Positions 63,860 to 64,000 of a stretch of 64,000 nt of DNA are shown one piece after another. Position numbers and translations under genes: made by a program. Source of the DNA: Floricoccus tropicus (lineage in GTDB: Bacteria > Bacillota > Bacilli > Lactobacillales > Streptococcaceae). The DNA lies in the NCBI RefSeq assembly GCF_001832905.1, contig NZ_MKIR01000026.1, positions 1 to 64,000 on the forward strand, read 5' to 3'. Below the pieces are notes generated by a model. It searched no databases. It was given only the letters and a program-made list of their open reading frames with translations, and was not told where the DNA came from. Positions within the stretch are counted from its first letter, which is position 1, and each line of letters opens with the position of its first letter.

Positions 63860-64000
63860 CTACCTATTATCTATTTTCAAAACGTCAGGGTTCTCCTCTA
63901 AATAAAGCTCTAGTAAATCCTCCAAATCACGGGTCTGATCATCTTGAGGGTTATCGTATTTCAACTTGACCTCTAACTTGTAGTCAAAGGCATCATCACC
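63860..64000 (-). CDS. C-terminal end of an unidentified protein (partial)
   Basis: A reading frame enters from the right edge and ends at TAG (63860-63862). The last 46 residues are acidic, with EVKLKYDNPQDDQTRD and LLELYLEENPDV. It lies on the same strand as and 8 bases before the XRE gene. Too short to name. Confidence 0.55.
   Translation of the reverse strand, partial: GDDAFDYKLEVKLKYDNPQDDQTRDLEDLLELYLEENPDVLKIDNR

Overview
This is an AT-rich Firmicutes chromosome segment, most likely from a member of the Streptococcaceae (Streptococcus, Lactococcus or a close relative; the genus cannot be fixed from sequence alone). The case rests on gene order: ftsA-ftsZ-yggS-sepF-yggT-ylmH-divIVA-ileS, murD-murG-divIB, pnp-(x)-cysS-mrnC-rlmB-yacP, and pepA next to DUF4651-thioredoxin-ytpR-ssb are all arrangements typical of that family. 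No tRNA, rRNA, CRISPR array, transposase or integrase was seen.

The first 33 kb is mostly core genome on the minus strand. It holds a lipid-linked glycosyltransferase, adenosine deaminase, a Nudix hydrolase, ileS with its T-box leader, the division cluster, RNA maturation genes with cysS, pnp, the divIB-murG-murD wall cluster, amtB-glnK under a perfect GlnR box, an aminopeptidase/epimerase pair, and groES-groL under a perfect CIRCE operator. Between 26.8 and 30.4 kb, a phage-derived island breaks this up. It has a CI-type repressor with an ImmA/IrrE protease, a divergent operator region, an ArpU-like regulator, a holin and an endolysin, but no integrase, replication, packaging or structural genes. 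A solitary nrdH with NrdR-box-like palindromes follows.

From 33 to 41 kb lies a sugar-sensing and uptake locus. A mannose-family PTS (IIA, IIB, IIC, IID plus a small membrane protein) sits behind a cre-like site and paired TGACA half-sites. It is preceded by a tight four-gene unit: a membrane-tethered RbsB-like binding protein, a DesK/NarL-type kinase, its LuxR-type regulator and a second tethered solute-binding protein. No ABC permease or ATPase is present, so the binding proteins probably act as sensors. HAD phosphatases and the ssb-ytpR-trx-DUF4651 set follow.

From 44 to 55 kb, pepA and proC are separated by a tandem array of about 127-bp units. Each unit folds into a long hairpin, and one unit has a different sequence but keeps the same fold and a GAAA tetraloop. 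Next come an AgrC/ComD-type kinase with a LytTR regulator, a GlpT-like antiporter, lrgAB, an LD-carboxypeptidase-like peptidase and a membrane-bound MutS-like ATPase.

The last 9 kb is accessory. A six-gene cluster (acyl/aryl-CoA ligase, thiolase, two hotdog proteins, SDR reductase, FabK-like enoyl reductase) looks like a self-contained thiolase-based chain-building or chain-modifying pathway, controlled from a promoter carrying an 18-bp perfect palindrome. A DUF2089 regulator with two paralogous small membrane proteins, a HAD hydrolase, a methyltransferase broken by a nonsense codon and an XRE/zinc-ribbon regulator follow. Three copies of a 163-bp element, each forming a minus-strand terminator, lie exactly at the 3' ends of three different minus-strand units here.
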